Origin: Thermomonas haemolytica
Lineage (GTDB): Bacteria > Pseudomonadota > Gammaproteobacteria > Xanthomonadales > Xanthomonadaceae
Assembly (NCBI RefSeq): GCF_004346265.1
Contig: NZ_SMAP01000003.1
Coordinates: 1-64,000, forward strand
DNA: 64,000 nt
Direction of reading: 5' to 3'
The notes under the pieces are model-generated. The model was not told the origin of the DNA and searched no databases. It saw nothing but the letters and a program-made list of their open reading frames with translations. Below, piece by piece: positions 38,360-46,854 of the stretch (the stretch's first letter is position 1; each line of letters begins with the position of its first letter). Position numbers and translations under genes: made by a program.

Positions 38360-40084
38360 TCAATCCTTGGTGACGCGGTTGATCTCGACCAGGCTGGTGA
38401 TCCCCTGTTTCACCTTGTCCAGCGCGGAACGGCGCAGGTCCCGCACGCCGCTGCGCGCCGATGCCTCGGTCAGCTGCTGGACATTACCACCAGCCAGCAC
38501 GATTTGCTGGATTTCCTCGGTCATCGGCATCACCTGGTAGATGCCGGCGCGGCCCTTGTAGCCTTCGGTGCAGTCCGGGCAGCCCACCGCCTCGTACACC
38601 GTGATGCCGGCGTGGACCTCGTCCGCGGTGAACCCTTCCGCCAGCAGGGCGTGCTCCGGCAGGTGCACCGCGCGCTTGCAGTCGTGCAGGCGCCGTACCA
38701 GGCGCTGGGCGATCACCAGGTTGACCGAGCTGGTGATGTTGTAGGGCGCGATGCCCATGTTCATCAGGCGGGCGATGGTCTGCGGGGCGTCGTTGGTGTG
38801 CAGGGTGGACAGCACCATGTGGCCGGTCTGGGCGGCCTTGACCGCGATCTCGGCGGTCTCAAGGTCACGGATTTCGCCGACCATGATCACGTCCGGGTCC
38901 TGGCGCAGGAAGCTGCGCAGGGCGGCGGCGAAGGTCATGCCGCGCTTGGCGTTCTGCTGCACCTGGTTGACGCCCGGCAGGCGGATTTCCACCGGGTCCT
39001 CGACCGTGCTGATATTGCGGGTCTCGTCGTTCAGGATCCCGAGCGCGGTATACAGGCTCACCGTCTTGCCGGAGCCGGTGGGGCCGGTGACCAGCACCAT
39101 CCCGTAGGGTTTGTGGATGGCCTCGAGGAACAGCTTCTGCTGGGCCGGCTCGTAGCCCAGTTTCTCGATGCCCATCTTGGCCGCGCTGCCGTCCAGGATG
39201 CGCAGCACCACCTTCTCGCCGAACAGGGTGGGCAGGGTGCTGACGCGGAAGTCCACCTGCTTGCCCTTGCTGATGTTCAGCTTGATGCGGCCGTCCTGCG
39301 GCACCCGCTTCTCGGCGATGTCCAGCTGCGCCATCACCTTCAGGCGCGCGGCGATGCGCGCGTGCAGTTTCACCGGCACCTTCTTGAAGACCTTCAGGAT
39401 GCCGTCGATGCGGTAGCGCACCCGGTATTCATTTTCGTAGGGTTCGAAATGGATGTCCGAGGCGCCGCGGCGGATCGCATCCACCAGCGCCTTGTTGACG
39501 AACTTGACCGTGGGGGTGTCCTCGCCCTTGGCGTCCACCCCGGTGTCGTTCGCGAACTCATCCTCGCCGCCGCTGACTTCCAGCCCTTCCAGTCCTTCGG
39601 CATCGTCGAGGTCATCGCCCAGCGCCTCGGCCGCCTCCTGCCACTGCTCCAGGCAGCGCTTGATCTGGTCGGCGTCCACCAGGATCGGTTCCACCGTCAG
39701 GTTGGTGTGGAACTTCAGCTCCTCCAGCGCCTGGTTGTTGGTCGGGTCCGCCGTGCCCACGAACAGCCGGTTGCCGCGTTTGAACAGCGGCAGCACATGG
39801 TGCTTGCGCAGCAGCTCCTCCTTGACCAGGGAAATCGCGGATTGCGCGGGGTCGATGGCCAGCGCGTCCACCAGCGGCATGCCGAACTCGATGGAGTTCG
39901 CTGCGGCCAGCGCGGAAGGGGTGGCCAGACGGTGCTGGGCCAGGTAGATCGCCAGCGGCGTGCGCTCGGCGGTGGCGGCCTCCATTGCGCGGCGCGCGGT
40001 GGCCTCGTCCAGCGAGCCGTCCAGCACCAGCCGGCGGGCGATGCCGGTGATGCCCATCAGGTTGGGGGTAGCGGCGGTGTTCAT
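38360..40084 (-). CDS. pilB: Type IV pilus assembly ATPase PilB
   Basis: PilB powers pilus extension. The 574-residue protein has an N-terminal MshEN-type domain, then the secretion ATPase: VRYRIDGILK, Walker A GPTGSGKTVSLYTA near residue 335, the Asp box STVEDPVEIRLPGVNQVQ, Walker B LRQDPDVIMVGEIRDLETA, and the His box TGHMVLSTLHTNDAP. A tetracysteine-type zinc pattern (one Cys in LHDC, then CPDC) is near residue 475-505. ATG 40084 is set by family homology. It is divergent from the glycosyltransferase island. Confidence 0.96.
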   Translation of the reverse strand: MNTAATPNLMGITGIARRLVLDGSLDEATARRAMEAATAERTPLAIYLAQHRLATPSALAAANSIEFGMPLVDALAIDPAQSAISLVKEELLRKHHVLPLFKRGNRLFVGTADPTNNQALEELKFHTNLTVEPILVDADQIKRCLEQWQEAAEALGDDLDDAEGLEGLEVSGGEDEFANDTGVDAKGEDTPTVKFVNKALVDAIRRGASDIHFEPYENEYRVRYRIDGILKVFKKVPVKLHARIAARLKVMAQLDIAEKRVPQDGRIKLNISKGKQVDFRVSTLPTLFGEKVVLRILDGSAAKMGIEKLGYEPAQQKLFLEAIHKPYGMVLVTGPTGSGKTVSLYTALGILNDETRNISTVEDPVEIRLPGVNQVQQNAKRGMTFAAALRSFLRQDPDVIMVGEIRDLETAEIAVKAAQTGHMVLSTLHTNDAPQTIARLMNMGIAPYNITSSVNLVIAQRLVRRLHDCKRAVHLPEHALLAEGFTADEVHAGITVYEAVGCPDCTEGYKGRAGIYQVMPMTEEIQQIVLAGGNVQQLTEASARSGVRDLRRSALDKVKQGITSLVEINRVTKD

Positions 40085-40168
40085 CGGTAGGCGGACTCCC
40101 CGGGAATGGCGAGACTTTAGCCTAAACGCGGCTGGCGGCGAATCCGGGAGGGTGGGGATAAGCCAGCT

Positions 40169-40200
40169 GGCGCCGCCGGGCCGGGGCGCCCGGTGGCGCC
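40169..40200. repeat. Strong GC hairpin between pilB and the glycan island
   Basis: GGCGCCGCCGGGC and GCCCGGTGGCGCC form a 13-bp stem (one G-T pair) around a 6-base loop in the 214-base divergent gap. It may be a boundary element, a repeat or a structured leader. No clear promoter boxes are visible for either gene. Confidence 0.45.
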
Positions 40201-40298
40201 GCGGGCTGGCCGGTGGCGATCTGGAGGGAATGGCCGGAAGCAGCCGCGACCGCGGCAATGATCTTCCCCCGGTGCGGCGTTCGGGCTACCTTGCGGGA

Positions 40299-41165
40299 AT
40301 GGGGAATCCGCGCTCACTCAGCATCATCCTGCCTGCCAAGAACGAAGCCGAGGGGCTGCGGCGCACCCTGCCGGCGTTGCGCGAGCGGTTCCCGCAGGCC
40401 GAGGTGATCGTGGTCGATGACGGCTCCACCGATGGCACGGCAAGCGTGGCCGTGCAGGCGGGCGCGCGCGTGCTGTCGTCCCCGTATTCGATGGGCAACG
40501 GCGCAGCGATCAAGCGTGGTGCGCGTGCGGCTGCCGGCGAGGTGCTGGTGTTCATGGATGCCGATGGCCAGCACGGGGCCGAACATGTCGCCGCCCTGCT
40601 GGCCAGGCTGGACGAGGGGTATGACATGGTGGTGGGCGCGCGCGACAGCAGCGGGCAGGCGAGCCTGCACCGCGGGCTGGCCAATGCCTTCTACAACCGG
40701 CTGGCCAGCTGGATGACCGGCCATCGCATCGCGGACCTCACCTCGGGGTTCCGCGCGGTGCGCGCCGACAAGTTCCGTGAGTTTCTGTACTTGCTGCCCA
40801 ACGGGTTCAGCTACCCCACCACCTGCACCATGGCGTTCTTCCGCAGCGCCTACCCGGTGGCCTACGTGCCCATCCCGGTCGCCAGGCGGGTCGGCAACGG
40901 CAGCCATATCCGTCCGTTCAAGGATGGCATTCGCTTCCTGCTGATCATCTTCAAGATCGCCAGCCTGTATTCGCCGCTAAAACTGTTTGCGCCGACAGCT
41001 GCCGCGTTCTTTCTTGCCGGCCTTGGCTGGTATGCCTGGACGTTCCACGAGACCGGCCGCTTCACCAACATGAGCATGCTGCTGATCAGCGCGGCGGTGA
41101 TCGTCTTCCTGATTGGCCTGGTGTCCGAGCAGATCACCAACCTGATGTATCGGCGAGATGGGTGA
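40299..41165 (+). CDS. Membrane-anchored GT2 glycosyltransferase (DPM1-like)
   Basis: This 288-residue protein has a GT2 domain (SIILPAKNEAEGLRRTLPAL, EVIVVDDGSTDGTA, VLVFMDADGQHGAEH, DLTSGFRAVRADKFREFL) and two C-terminal membrane helices (about 225-245 and 255-275). It should put a sugar on a polyprenyl phosphate. It opens the plus-strand glycan island and overlaps the next glycosyltransferase by 8 bases. The substrate cannot be read from sequence. Confidence 0.85.
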   Translation: MGNPRSLSIILPAKNEAEGLRRTLPALRERFPQAEVIVVDDGSTDGTASVAVQAGARVLSSPYSMGNGAAIKRGARAAAGEVLVFMDADGQHGAEHVAALLARLDEGYDMVVGARDSSGQASLHRGLANAFYNRLASWMTGHRIADLTSGFRAVRADKFREFLYLLPNGFSYPTTCTMAFFRSAYPVAYVPIPVARRVGNGSHIRPFKDGIRFLLIIFKIASLYSPLKLFAPTAAAFFLAGLGWYAWTFHETGRFTNMSMLLISAAVIVFLIGLVSEQITNLMYRRDG

Positions 41166-42336
41166 TAACGCTTCGCTGCCCCGCATTCTTCACATCACCC
41201 GCAACCTGCCGCCGCTGGTGGGCGGCATGGAACGGTTGAACTGGCACATTGCCGATGAGCTGTCGCGGCAGGCGCAGGTGCAGGTCATCGGCCCGCGCGG
41301 GGCTGCTGCGCTCAAGCCTGCGAACGTCGAATTGAGCGAAGTCCCGCTGCGCCCGCTGCCGCGTTTCCTGCTGACGTCTGCATGGCGGGCGCTGCGGCTG
41401 GCGCGGAGGCAGCATCCGCAGCTCGTGCTGGCCGGCAGCGGCTTGACCGCACCTGCGGCGTGGCTGGCGGCGCGCGCATGTGGCGCGCGCGCCGCGGTCT
41501 ATGTGCACGGGCTGGATGTCGCGGTCAGACATCCGGTCTACCGCATGCTCTGGCACCCGGTATTGCGGCGGATGGATGTGGTGGTGGCGAACAGCCATCC
41601 GACGAAGGCGCTCGTGCGCGGTATCGGCGTCTCCCCGGAGAAGATACGTGTCGTCCCGCCCGGGGTGTCGCTTCCGGAAGCGCCGCAGTCGCCGGAGGCG
41701 TTGCGGGCATTCCGCGAGCGGCATGGACTTGGCGATGCCAGGCTGCTGCTCTCCATCGGCCGCTTGACTACGCGCAAGGGGCTGCGTGAATTCGTGCGCG
41801 AGTCGCTGCCCGCCATCATCAGCCAGGCTCCCGACGTCCTGCTGGTGGTGATCGGGGATGCACCGACGGACTCGCTGCTTGCAGGCGTGCAGAGCCCCGA
41901 GAGCATCCAGGCCGAAGCCGATGCCGCCGGCATCGGTGCCCATCTTCGCTTCCTAGGCGTCATCACCGATCCACAGCAGCTGGCGTGCGCCTACGAAGCT
42001 GCCAGCGTGCATGTTTTCCCGGTGCGTGAGATCCCGGGCGATCCCGAAGGATTCGGCATGGTGGCCATCGAGGCCGCAGCACACGGCTTGCCGACCGTCG
42101 CGTTTGCGACCGGGGGAGTGGTGGATGCGGTCGAGGACGGGGTAACCGGGCGGCTGGTGCCCCCCGGCGATTACGATGGCTTGCGTGACGGCGCCCTCGC
42201 CGTGTTGCGCGATGGCGAAGGCGCATGGCGCATGCGGGCGCAGGATTTTGCGCGCCAATTTGTTTGGCCGCGGTTCGGGAGCGCACTCCGGGCATGCCTG
42301 AGGGTGGGGGATGCCAATCGCGAGGTCGGGCGGTGA
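41158..42336 (+). CDS. GT4 family glycosyltransferase
   Basis: This 392-residue GT-B enzyme starts with ILHITRNLPPLVGGMERLNW, has VYVHGLDVAVRHPVYR in the linker region, and a GT1/GT4 C-terminal domain (LLSIGRLTTRKGLREFVRES, FRLG-like LRFLGVITDPQQLACAY, EGFGMVAIEAAAHGLPTVAF with the EX7E motif). It is a retaining sugar transferase for a surface glycan. It overlaps its neighbours by 8 and 4 bases, so the four genes 40299-44188 form one transcription unit. Confidence 0.88.
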   Translation: MGDNASLPRILHITRNLPPLVGGMERLNWHIADELSRQAQVQVIGPRGAAALKPANVELSEVPLRPLPRFLLTSAWRALRLARRQHPQLVLAGSGLTAPAAWLAARACGARAAVYVHGLDVAVRHPVYRMLWHPVLRRMDVVVANSHPTKALVRGIGVSPEKIRVVPPGVSLPEAPQSPEALRAFRERHGLGDARLLLSIGRLTTRKGLREFVRESLPAIISQAPDVLLVVIGDAPTDSLLAGVQSPESIQAEADAAGIGAHLRFLGVITDPQQLACAYEAASVHVFPVREIPGDPEGFGMVAIEAAAHGLPTVAFATGGVVDAVEDGVTGRLVPPGDYDGLRDGALAVLRDGEGAWRMRAQDFARQFVWPRFGSALRACLRVGDANREVGR

Positions 42337-43361
42337 GCGATCATGTTCCCGCCATCTGGTTTCCCGCCATTCGCACCGGCACCGGCACCGACGCGTTCAC
42401 CGAGCGGTTGGTGGCGGGACTGCAGGCGCGTGGCCTGCGTGCCGAAATCACCTGGTTGCCGCTGCGCGCGGAGTACGAGCCTTGGACGGTGCGCGTGCCC
42501 AAGGCGCCGGAATGGGCGACTGTCTGTCACATCAATACCTGGCTGCATCCCCGTTTTATCCCTCGGCAATTACCGGTCGTGGCGACGCTGCACCACTCAA
42601 TCCACGACCCGGCATTGAGGCCTTACAAGGGATGGTTGCGTTCTGCCTACCATCGCTGGTGGATTGCACCCATTGAACGTCGTGTCTTGCGCCGAGTAGA
42701 CCGGGTCGTGGCTGTTAGCCGTTTCGTGGCCGATATGGCCCGCCTGACTTTGTGCGATGTGCCGATGGAGGTCATCTATAACGGGATCGATACGGAGATG
42801 TTCCGGCCCGGAAACCGCGCGCGGCAACCGGGTGGGCCGTTCAAGCTGCTCTATGTCGGCAGCTGGATGGCGCGCAAGGGCGTGGATCTTCTGGCGCCGA
42901 TTATGCGCGAGCTGGGTGAAGGCTTTGAGTTGCAGTACACCGGCGGTGTGGCTGCCGAAAAAGAACGGCACTCCATGCCGGGAAACATGCGTGATTTGGG
43001 GCGTCTGTCAATCCATCAAGTCATCACTGCCATGCAGAATGCCGATGCATTCCTGTTTCCGTCGCGCAGCGAGGGGCTGCCGCTGGTAGCCATTGAGGCC
43101 ATGGCTTGCGGTCTGCCTGTCATTGCGATGGAGGGAACGTCTGTGGGAGAGGCGGTTACGCATGGGAGAACAGGTCTGCTGTGCAAGCGGGAAGACGTTC
43201 TGGCATTCGCAGAGGCCGCGCGCGCCATGGCGACGGATCGGCAGCTGCGCCTTGCGTGCGGTGCGGCTGCGCGCGAAATGGTCGCGAGCTGTTTCCGGGA
43301 AAGCAGGATGGTCGATGCCTATATCCAGATGTATCACGACCTTCTGGATGGAAAGATATGA
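42333..43361 (+). CDS. GT4 family glycosyltransferase
   Basis: This 342-residue GT-B protein begins at GTG 42333 inside the preceding stop. It shows TGTDAFTERLVAGLQARGLR, INTWLHPRFIP, VDRVVAVSRFVADMARLTLC, VIYNGIDTEMFRPGN, LLYVGSWMARKGVDLL and SRSEGLPLVAIEAMACGLPV with the EX7E donor motif. It is a retaining transferase of an unknown sugar. GC content falls towards its end. Confidence 0.86.
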   Translation: MSDHVPAIWFPAIRTGTGTDAFTERLVAGLQARGLRAEITWLPLRAEYEPWTVRVPKAPEWATVCHINTWLHPRFIPRQLPVVATLHHSIHDPALRPYKGWLRSAYHRWWIAPIERRVLRRVDRVVAVSRFVADMARLTLCDVPMEVIYNGIDTEMFRPGNRARQPGGPFKLLYVGSWMARKGVDLLAPIMRELGEGFELQYTGGVAAEKERHSMPGNMRDLGRLSIHQVITAMQNADAFLFPSRSEGLPLVAIEAMACGLPVIAMEGTSVGEAVTHGRTGLLCKREDVLAFAEAARAMATDRQLRLACGAAAREMVASCFRESRMVDAYIQMYHDLLDGKI

Positions 43362-44188
43362 CCGCCGCCATCACCATCCACTTCCGCAAACCGGAGCTGA
43401 CGGCAAGGTGCATCGACAGCTTGTTGGCGGATGGGTGGACGCCGGTGCTGGTCTGGGACAACTCTGCGGACGAAGGGCGCAGTTTGCAGGCGCTGGCCGC
43501 CCGCTGTGCCGGGGAGCCGCGCGTGCAGCTTGTGGGCAATCCAGTCAACATCGGGTTCGGCAAGGGCATGAATGCCGCCCTGGCCGAGCTGTCGCGCAGG
43601 GGCTACGCCGGCCCCGTCTTGCTGGTCAACAACGATGCGGAAGTATTGCCCGGCATGCGCGAGGCGATGCTTGCAGCCCTGCCCTGCGATGATGCCGTCC
43701 CGGCGTTGGTGGCGCCTCGGATCCTGCAGGATGGACGTGCGCATGGTTGGCTGTACTACCAGCCGTGGCTGGCGTTGGTGACCGAGCGGCCGCTGCCGGG
43801 CAGTTTCGCCTATCTCAGCGGCTGCTGTCTGCTGGTGGCACGCCCGGACAACGCGCAGCCGCTGTTCGATGGAGACTTCTTCATGTACGGCGAGGATGTG
43901 GAGCTGTCTTGGCGCTGGCGCAGGAGTGGGGGGCGCCTGGTGCTGCTGGATCGGGTGCATGTCCGGCATGAGGGGTCAGCGAGTAGCGGGCAGGCGAGCG
44001 AGGGCTACGAGCGATACCTGGTGCGTTCGCACTGGTGTTTGGCTGGGAAGTTCGCCGGAAATAGATTTACGACGCTGCTCATGCGCGCTTCGCGTTTGCC
44101 TGCCCTATTCTTGCGTGCTTGTGTGCGGGCTTTGCGGTATCGATCTTGCGTGCCGCTCAAGTCGTTGGGAGAGGTCTGCAAGAGGTAG
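43358..44188 (+). CDS. GT2 glycosyltransferase (rhamnosyltransferase-like)
   Basis: This 276-residue GT2 protein resembles the WbbL/RfbN-type rhamnosyltransferases. It shows ITIHFRKPELTARCIDSLLA, VQLVGNPVNIGFGKGMNAAL, VLLVNNDAEVLPGM (the metal-binding DXD-like motif), FAYLSGCCLLVARP and DGDFFMYGEDVELSWRWRRS. The ATG overlaps the preceding stop. The tail after residue 240 is basic and hydrophobic and may touch the membrane. Confidence 0.85.
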   Translation: MTAAITIHFRKPELTARCIDSLLADGWTPVLVWDNSADEGRSLQALAARCAGEPRVQLVGNPVNIGFGKGMNAALAELSRRGYAGPVLLVNNDAEVLPGMREAMLAALPCDDAVPALVAPRILQDGRAHGWLYYQPWLALVTERPLPGSFAYLSGCCLLVARPDNAQPLFDGDFFMYGEDVELSWRWRRSGGRLVLLDRVHVRHEGSASSGQASEGYERYLVRSHWCLAGKFAGNRFTTLLMRASRLPALFLRACVRALRYRSCVPLKSLGEVCKR

Positions 44189-44235
44189 ACGGTAGGTTGG
44201 CAGGTCGCCTGATTTCTTAGCGTTGGAGTGCGTAG

Positions 44236-45405
44236 ATGGCGAGGATATGCTGGGTTGTCCCAAAAATAAAAAGGCGCAAATTTTCGGGCGGGATTTATTG
44301 CATATTGAGGCATGCGGATGGCCTCGCGCGAAGAGGGCACTGCGTGACGGTAGTGCCGATCTTGGACTCATCTCGGCCGGACTGGTTCAAGGATTTCCAG
44401 TTTGAACTGAAGCTTGAAAGGAAATGGGGTTTGGCATGGCGGGCCCTGCGATCTGGCTGGCAAAAGCGGTCGCTAGAAGCCATGTTGCAGGCTTCTGCTT
44501 CAGGCATGACCATGGTCGAGCCCAGAGTTCTCCCGTTTTCACTGCGGCACTCGGTGATGTGCGAGCGGGCGCGCTTGTTATTGCCTGAGGCTGACATAAC
44601 GGTCGCGACTTCATTCGAGACCGCATTGCCCGTGCATCTTTATGGAAGAGGTGTCCTTGCTTATTACGCCCAGCATTTCGAGCCGTACTTCAAGAATGAA
44701 TTCGATGATCCCGGTTTTGCCGAGACGATGGCGCGCCTGAGCTATTCATTGCCTTTGAAAATCATCACCAACTCGGCCTGGCTTGAGGCGACGATCTCGG
44801 CCGAGACAGGCGCCAGCGTGCATGCGGTTGCAGGCAATGCAATCGATGATGTCATGTATATCGATAAGCCCCATGTCATTCCCGAAGAAGGGCCCTTGCG
44901 CGTCATCAGCTACGGCGGCCGAGGTGCTGTTTGGAAAGGCTTCGATGATATGGCGGAGGGAGTCAAGAGGGCGCGGGCGCAGGGGGTTGAGATTGACTGG
45001 GCTGTCTATGGGGACTGTGCGCTCTCCCCGGAAAACTCAGTCGCCAACTTTAGGCATTTGGGGTTCCTAGGGCCTGCCCAGCTCGCGGCGGCCTATCGTC
45101 AGTCGCAGGTGCTATTGAGTGCATCTTGGTACGAGAGCTTTCCTCTTTTTCCTTTGGAGGCGATGGCCTCCGGATTGGCAGTCATTACCACCCAGCCTGG
45201 AACGGAGGCGTTCGCGGAGCATATGAGAACAGCTTGGGTTGTACCTCCCAAAGATCCAGATGCGCTGTCCGATGCGCTGATTGGGCTGGCGCGGGATAGG
45301 GAGTTACGGCACAAACTTGGGGCTGCCGCAATGGAAGAAGCGAAAAGGCACTCTTGGGATGTTGCCACCGGTCAAATGGAGCGCATTTTGCTGGGTCTTA
45401 TCTAG
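44236..45405 (+). CDS. GT4-type glycosyltransferase, lower GC
   Basis: This 389-residue GT-B protein has an N-terminal half with GGIYCILRHADGLARRGH and ITVATSFETALPVHLYGRG, and a C-terminal domain with VISYGGRGAVWKGFDDMAEG, FRHLGFLGPAQLAAAYRQSQ, SASWYESFPLFPLEAMASGL (EX7E) and a helical end. Its 5' part is clearly richer in A and T than the flanking genes and its codon use is less biased, suggesting separate acquisition. It is 47 bases after the four-gene run and convergent with the flippase gene, two bases apart. Confidence 0.83.
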   Translation: MARICWVVPKIKRRKFSGGIYCILRHADGLARRGHCVTVVPILDSSRPDWFKDFQFELKLERKWGLAWRALRSGWQKRSLEAMLQASASGMTMVEPRVLPFSLRHSVMCERARLLLPEADITVATSFETALPVHLYGRGVLAYYAQHFEPYFKNEFDDPGFAETMARLSYSLPLKIITNSAWLEATISAETGASVHAVAGNAIDDVMYIDKPHVIPEEGPLRVISYGGRGAVWKGFDDMAEGVKRARAQGVEIDWAVYGDCALSPENSVANFRHLGFLGPAQLAAAYRQSQVLLSASWYESFPLFPLEAMASGLAVITTQPGTEAFAEHMRTAWVVPPKDPDALSDALIGLARDRELRHKLGAAAMEEAKRHSWDVATGQMERILLGLI

Positions 45406-45407
45406 TC

Positions 45408-46649
45408 TTATTTGCCTCTCCACTTTTGGCGGCTCAGGGTTGCGATCATCGCAACTTCTGCAGCATAGCCGGCGATTACGGCGCCGTTGATGCCAAAAAT
45501 GGGAACTAGGGCTGACACGCCTGCCACGCTGGCCGTAGCGCCAAAGGCGTAGGCCCATCCGATCAACTGCATGCGCGCGTGGTGGATGGCCTGGAAATTC
45601 AGCAGCGCACGGAATGCCTGCAGCGCGGGCAGCCAAGCCAGCCAGCGCAGAGCACCAACCGTATCAGTGAAGCTTCCGCCCAAGAGCAAGGGCAATAGCG
45701 GTGCGGCCAGCCATATGGCAGCGCCCAACGCCAGTGCCATGGCGATCAGCACAAGCCCGGTCCGGCGCAATTGACGCATCGGATCCGGCTGCGCATGCAG
45801 CCGCGGCCATAAGGCTTCCTGCAATGCCATCAAGGGCAGGCTGGCCATATCCACCAAGCGCTGTGCGACGTTGTAATTGCCGGCTAGGCCGAACGAAGTC
45901 TGGGCCAGCACGGGCTTGTTGAACTCGGCCTGGAGTCTGGAGGCGAACACGGCCAGACTGAAGGGCAATCCGCTGGTAGCGGCCATCGCTTCCGAGGCAG
46001 TCTCGGTCTTGGTATCTGTGGTGGCGCTCAGACACCAATAGAGAAAGCCGGTGTAGGCCAGGCCGCTCGTCGCATAGGCCCACAGTGCCGCCGTTGCTGA
46101 AACCTCATGGAGTGACAGAAAAAGTACTATCAGTGCCAAGAGACGCAAGAGCGGCAGGCCGGCCTGGATAGCCCCGAAGGCATGCATGTCCTGCTGTGCC
46201 TGGCGGTGGCGCGCGCCGAGTTCCGTGAACGAGGTGGCTGCAATCTCCGCTGCGATGGCGATGCAGGCGGCAAAGGTGGGGAGGTTGCCTGGGAGTAGCA
46301 TGGCAGCAGCGACGATGGCAGCCATGGCGCTGGGTGCGAGTGTGAGCCACCACCATCGCCGCGCAATTCCAAAGTACACCGCTTCGTGCGCAGGATCGCG
46401 CGCGGCATTGCGCAGTACAATGTGGGAAAGGCCGAGCCCAGCGAACGGGGCGACGAAGGATGTCGTGGCCAGTATCGCAACGACTTGGCCATAGGCAGTC
46501 GCACCCAATCCCCGTGCAAGTAGCAGCACGGTCACCGCCTGCGCTGCCGCACGCAGAAGCATCCATCCGAGCGTGACCCCGCCATGGCGTGCCAGCCTGC
46601 CTGGCCGCCACTGGAGAATCGACAGGCTGCGATCAAGCAAGCGCGTCAT
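45408..46649 (-). CDS. Wzx-type oligosaccharide flippase
   Basis: This 413-residue protein has about 12 hydrophobic segments and a MATE/MOP-family N-terminus (GWMLLRAAAQAVTVLLLARG, GLGATAYGQVVAILATTSFVAPFAGLGLSH in two adjoining parts). It resembles O-antigen or polysaccharide flippases (Wzx, RfbX). It would move a lipid-linked glycan made by the neighbouring glycosyltransferases across the inner membrane. It shares strand and orientation with the TMTC-like gene upstream of it, from which 205 featureless bases separate it. Confidence 0.83.
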   Translation of the reverse strand: MTRLLDRSLSILQWRPGRLARHGGVTLGWMLLRAAAQAVTVLLLARGLGATAYGQVVAILATTSFVAPFAGLGLSHIVLRNAARDPAHEAVYFGIARRWWWLTLAPSAMAAIVAAAMLLPGNLPTFAACIAIAAEIAATSFTELGARHRQAQQDMHAFGAIQAGLPLLRLLALIVLFLSLHEVSATAALWAYATSGLAYTGFLYWCLSATTDTKTETASEAMAATSGLPFSLAVFASRLQAEFNKPVLAQTSFGLAGNYNVAQRLVDMASLPLMALQEALWPRLHAQPDPMRQLRRTGLVLIAMALALGAAIWLAAPLLPLLLGGSFTDTVGALRWLAWLPALQAFRALLNFQAIHHARMQLIGWAYAFGATASVAGVSALVPIFGINGAVIAGYAAEVAMIATLSRQKWRGK

Positions 46650-46854
46650 GTTCCGTCTTCGGTGCCGGCCAGTGGCTGGCGATGGCTGGTCACAATCACT
46701 AGCGCCGTGGACTTAGTCATTCATCGCGGTTGCAGAGGTTGGGCCGGCCGACATGCAGCGGCGCCTCGAAGGCAGGGGGCGCCGTGGATGGCGAGGTCGG
46801 CGGGGGTACGGATCTGCTTGGTGCCCACGGGGATGGATGCTCTTGCGCGCCGGG

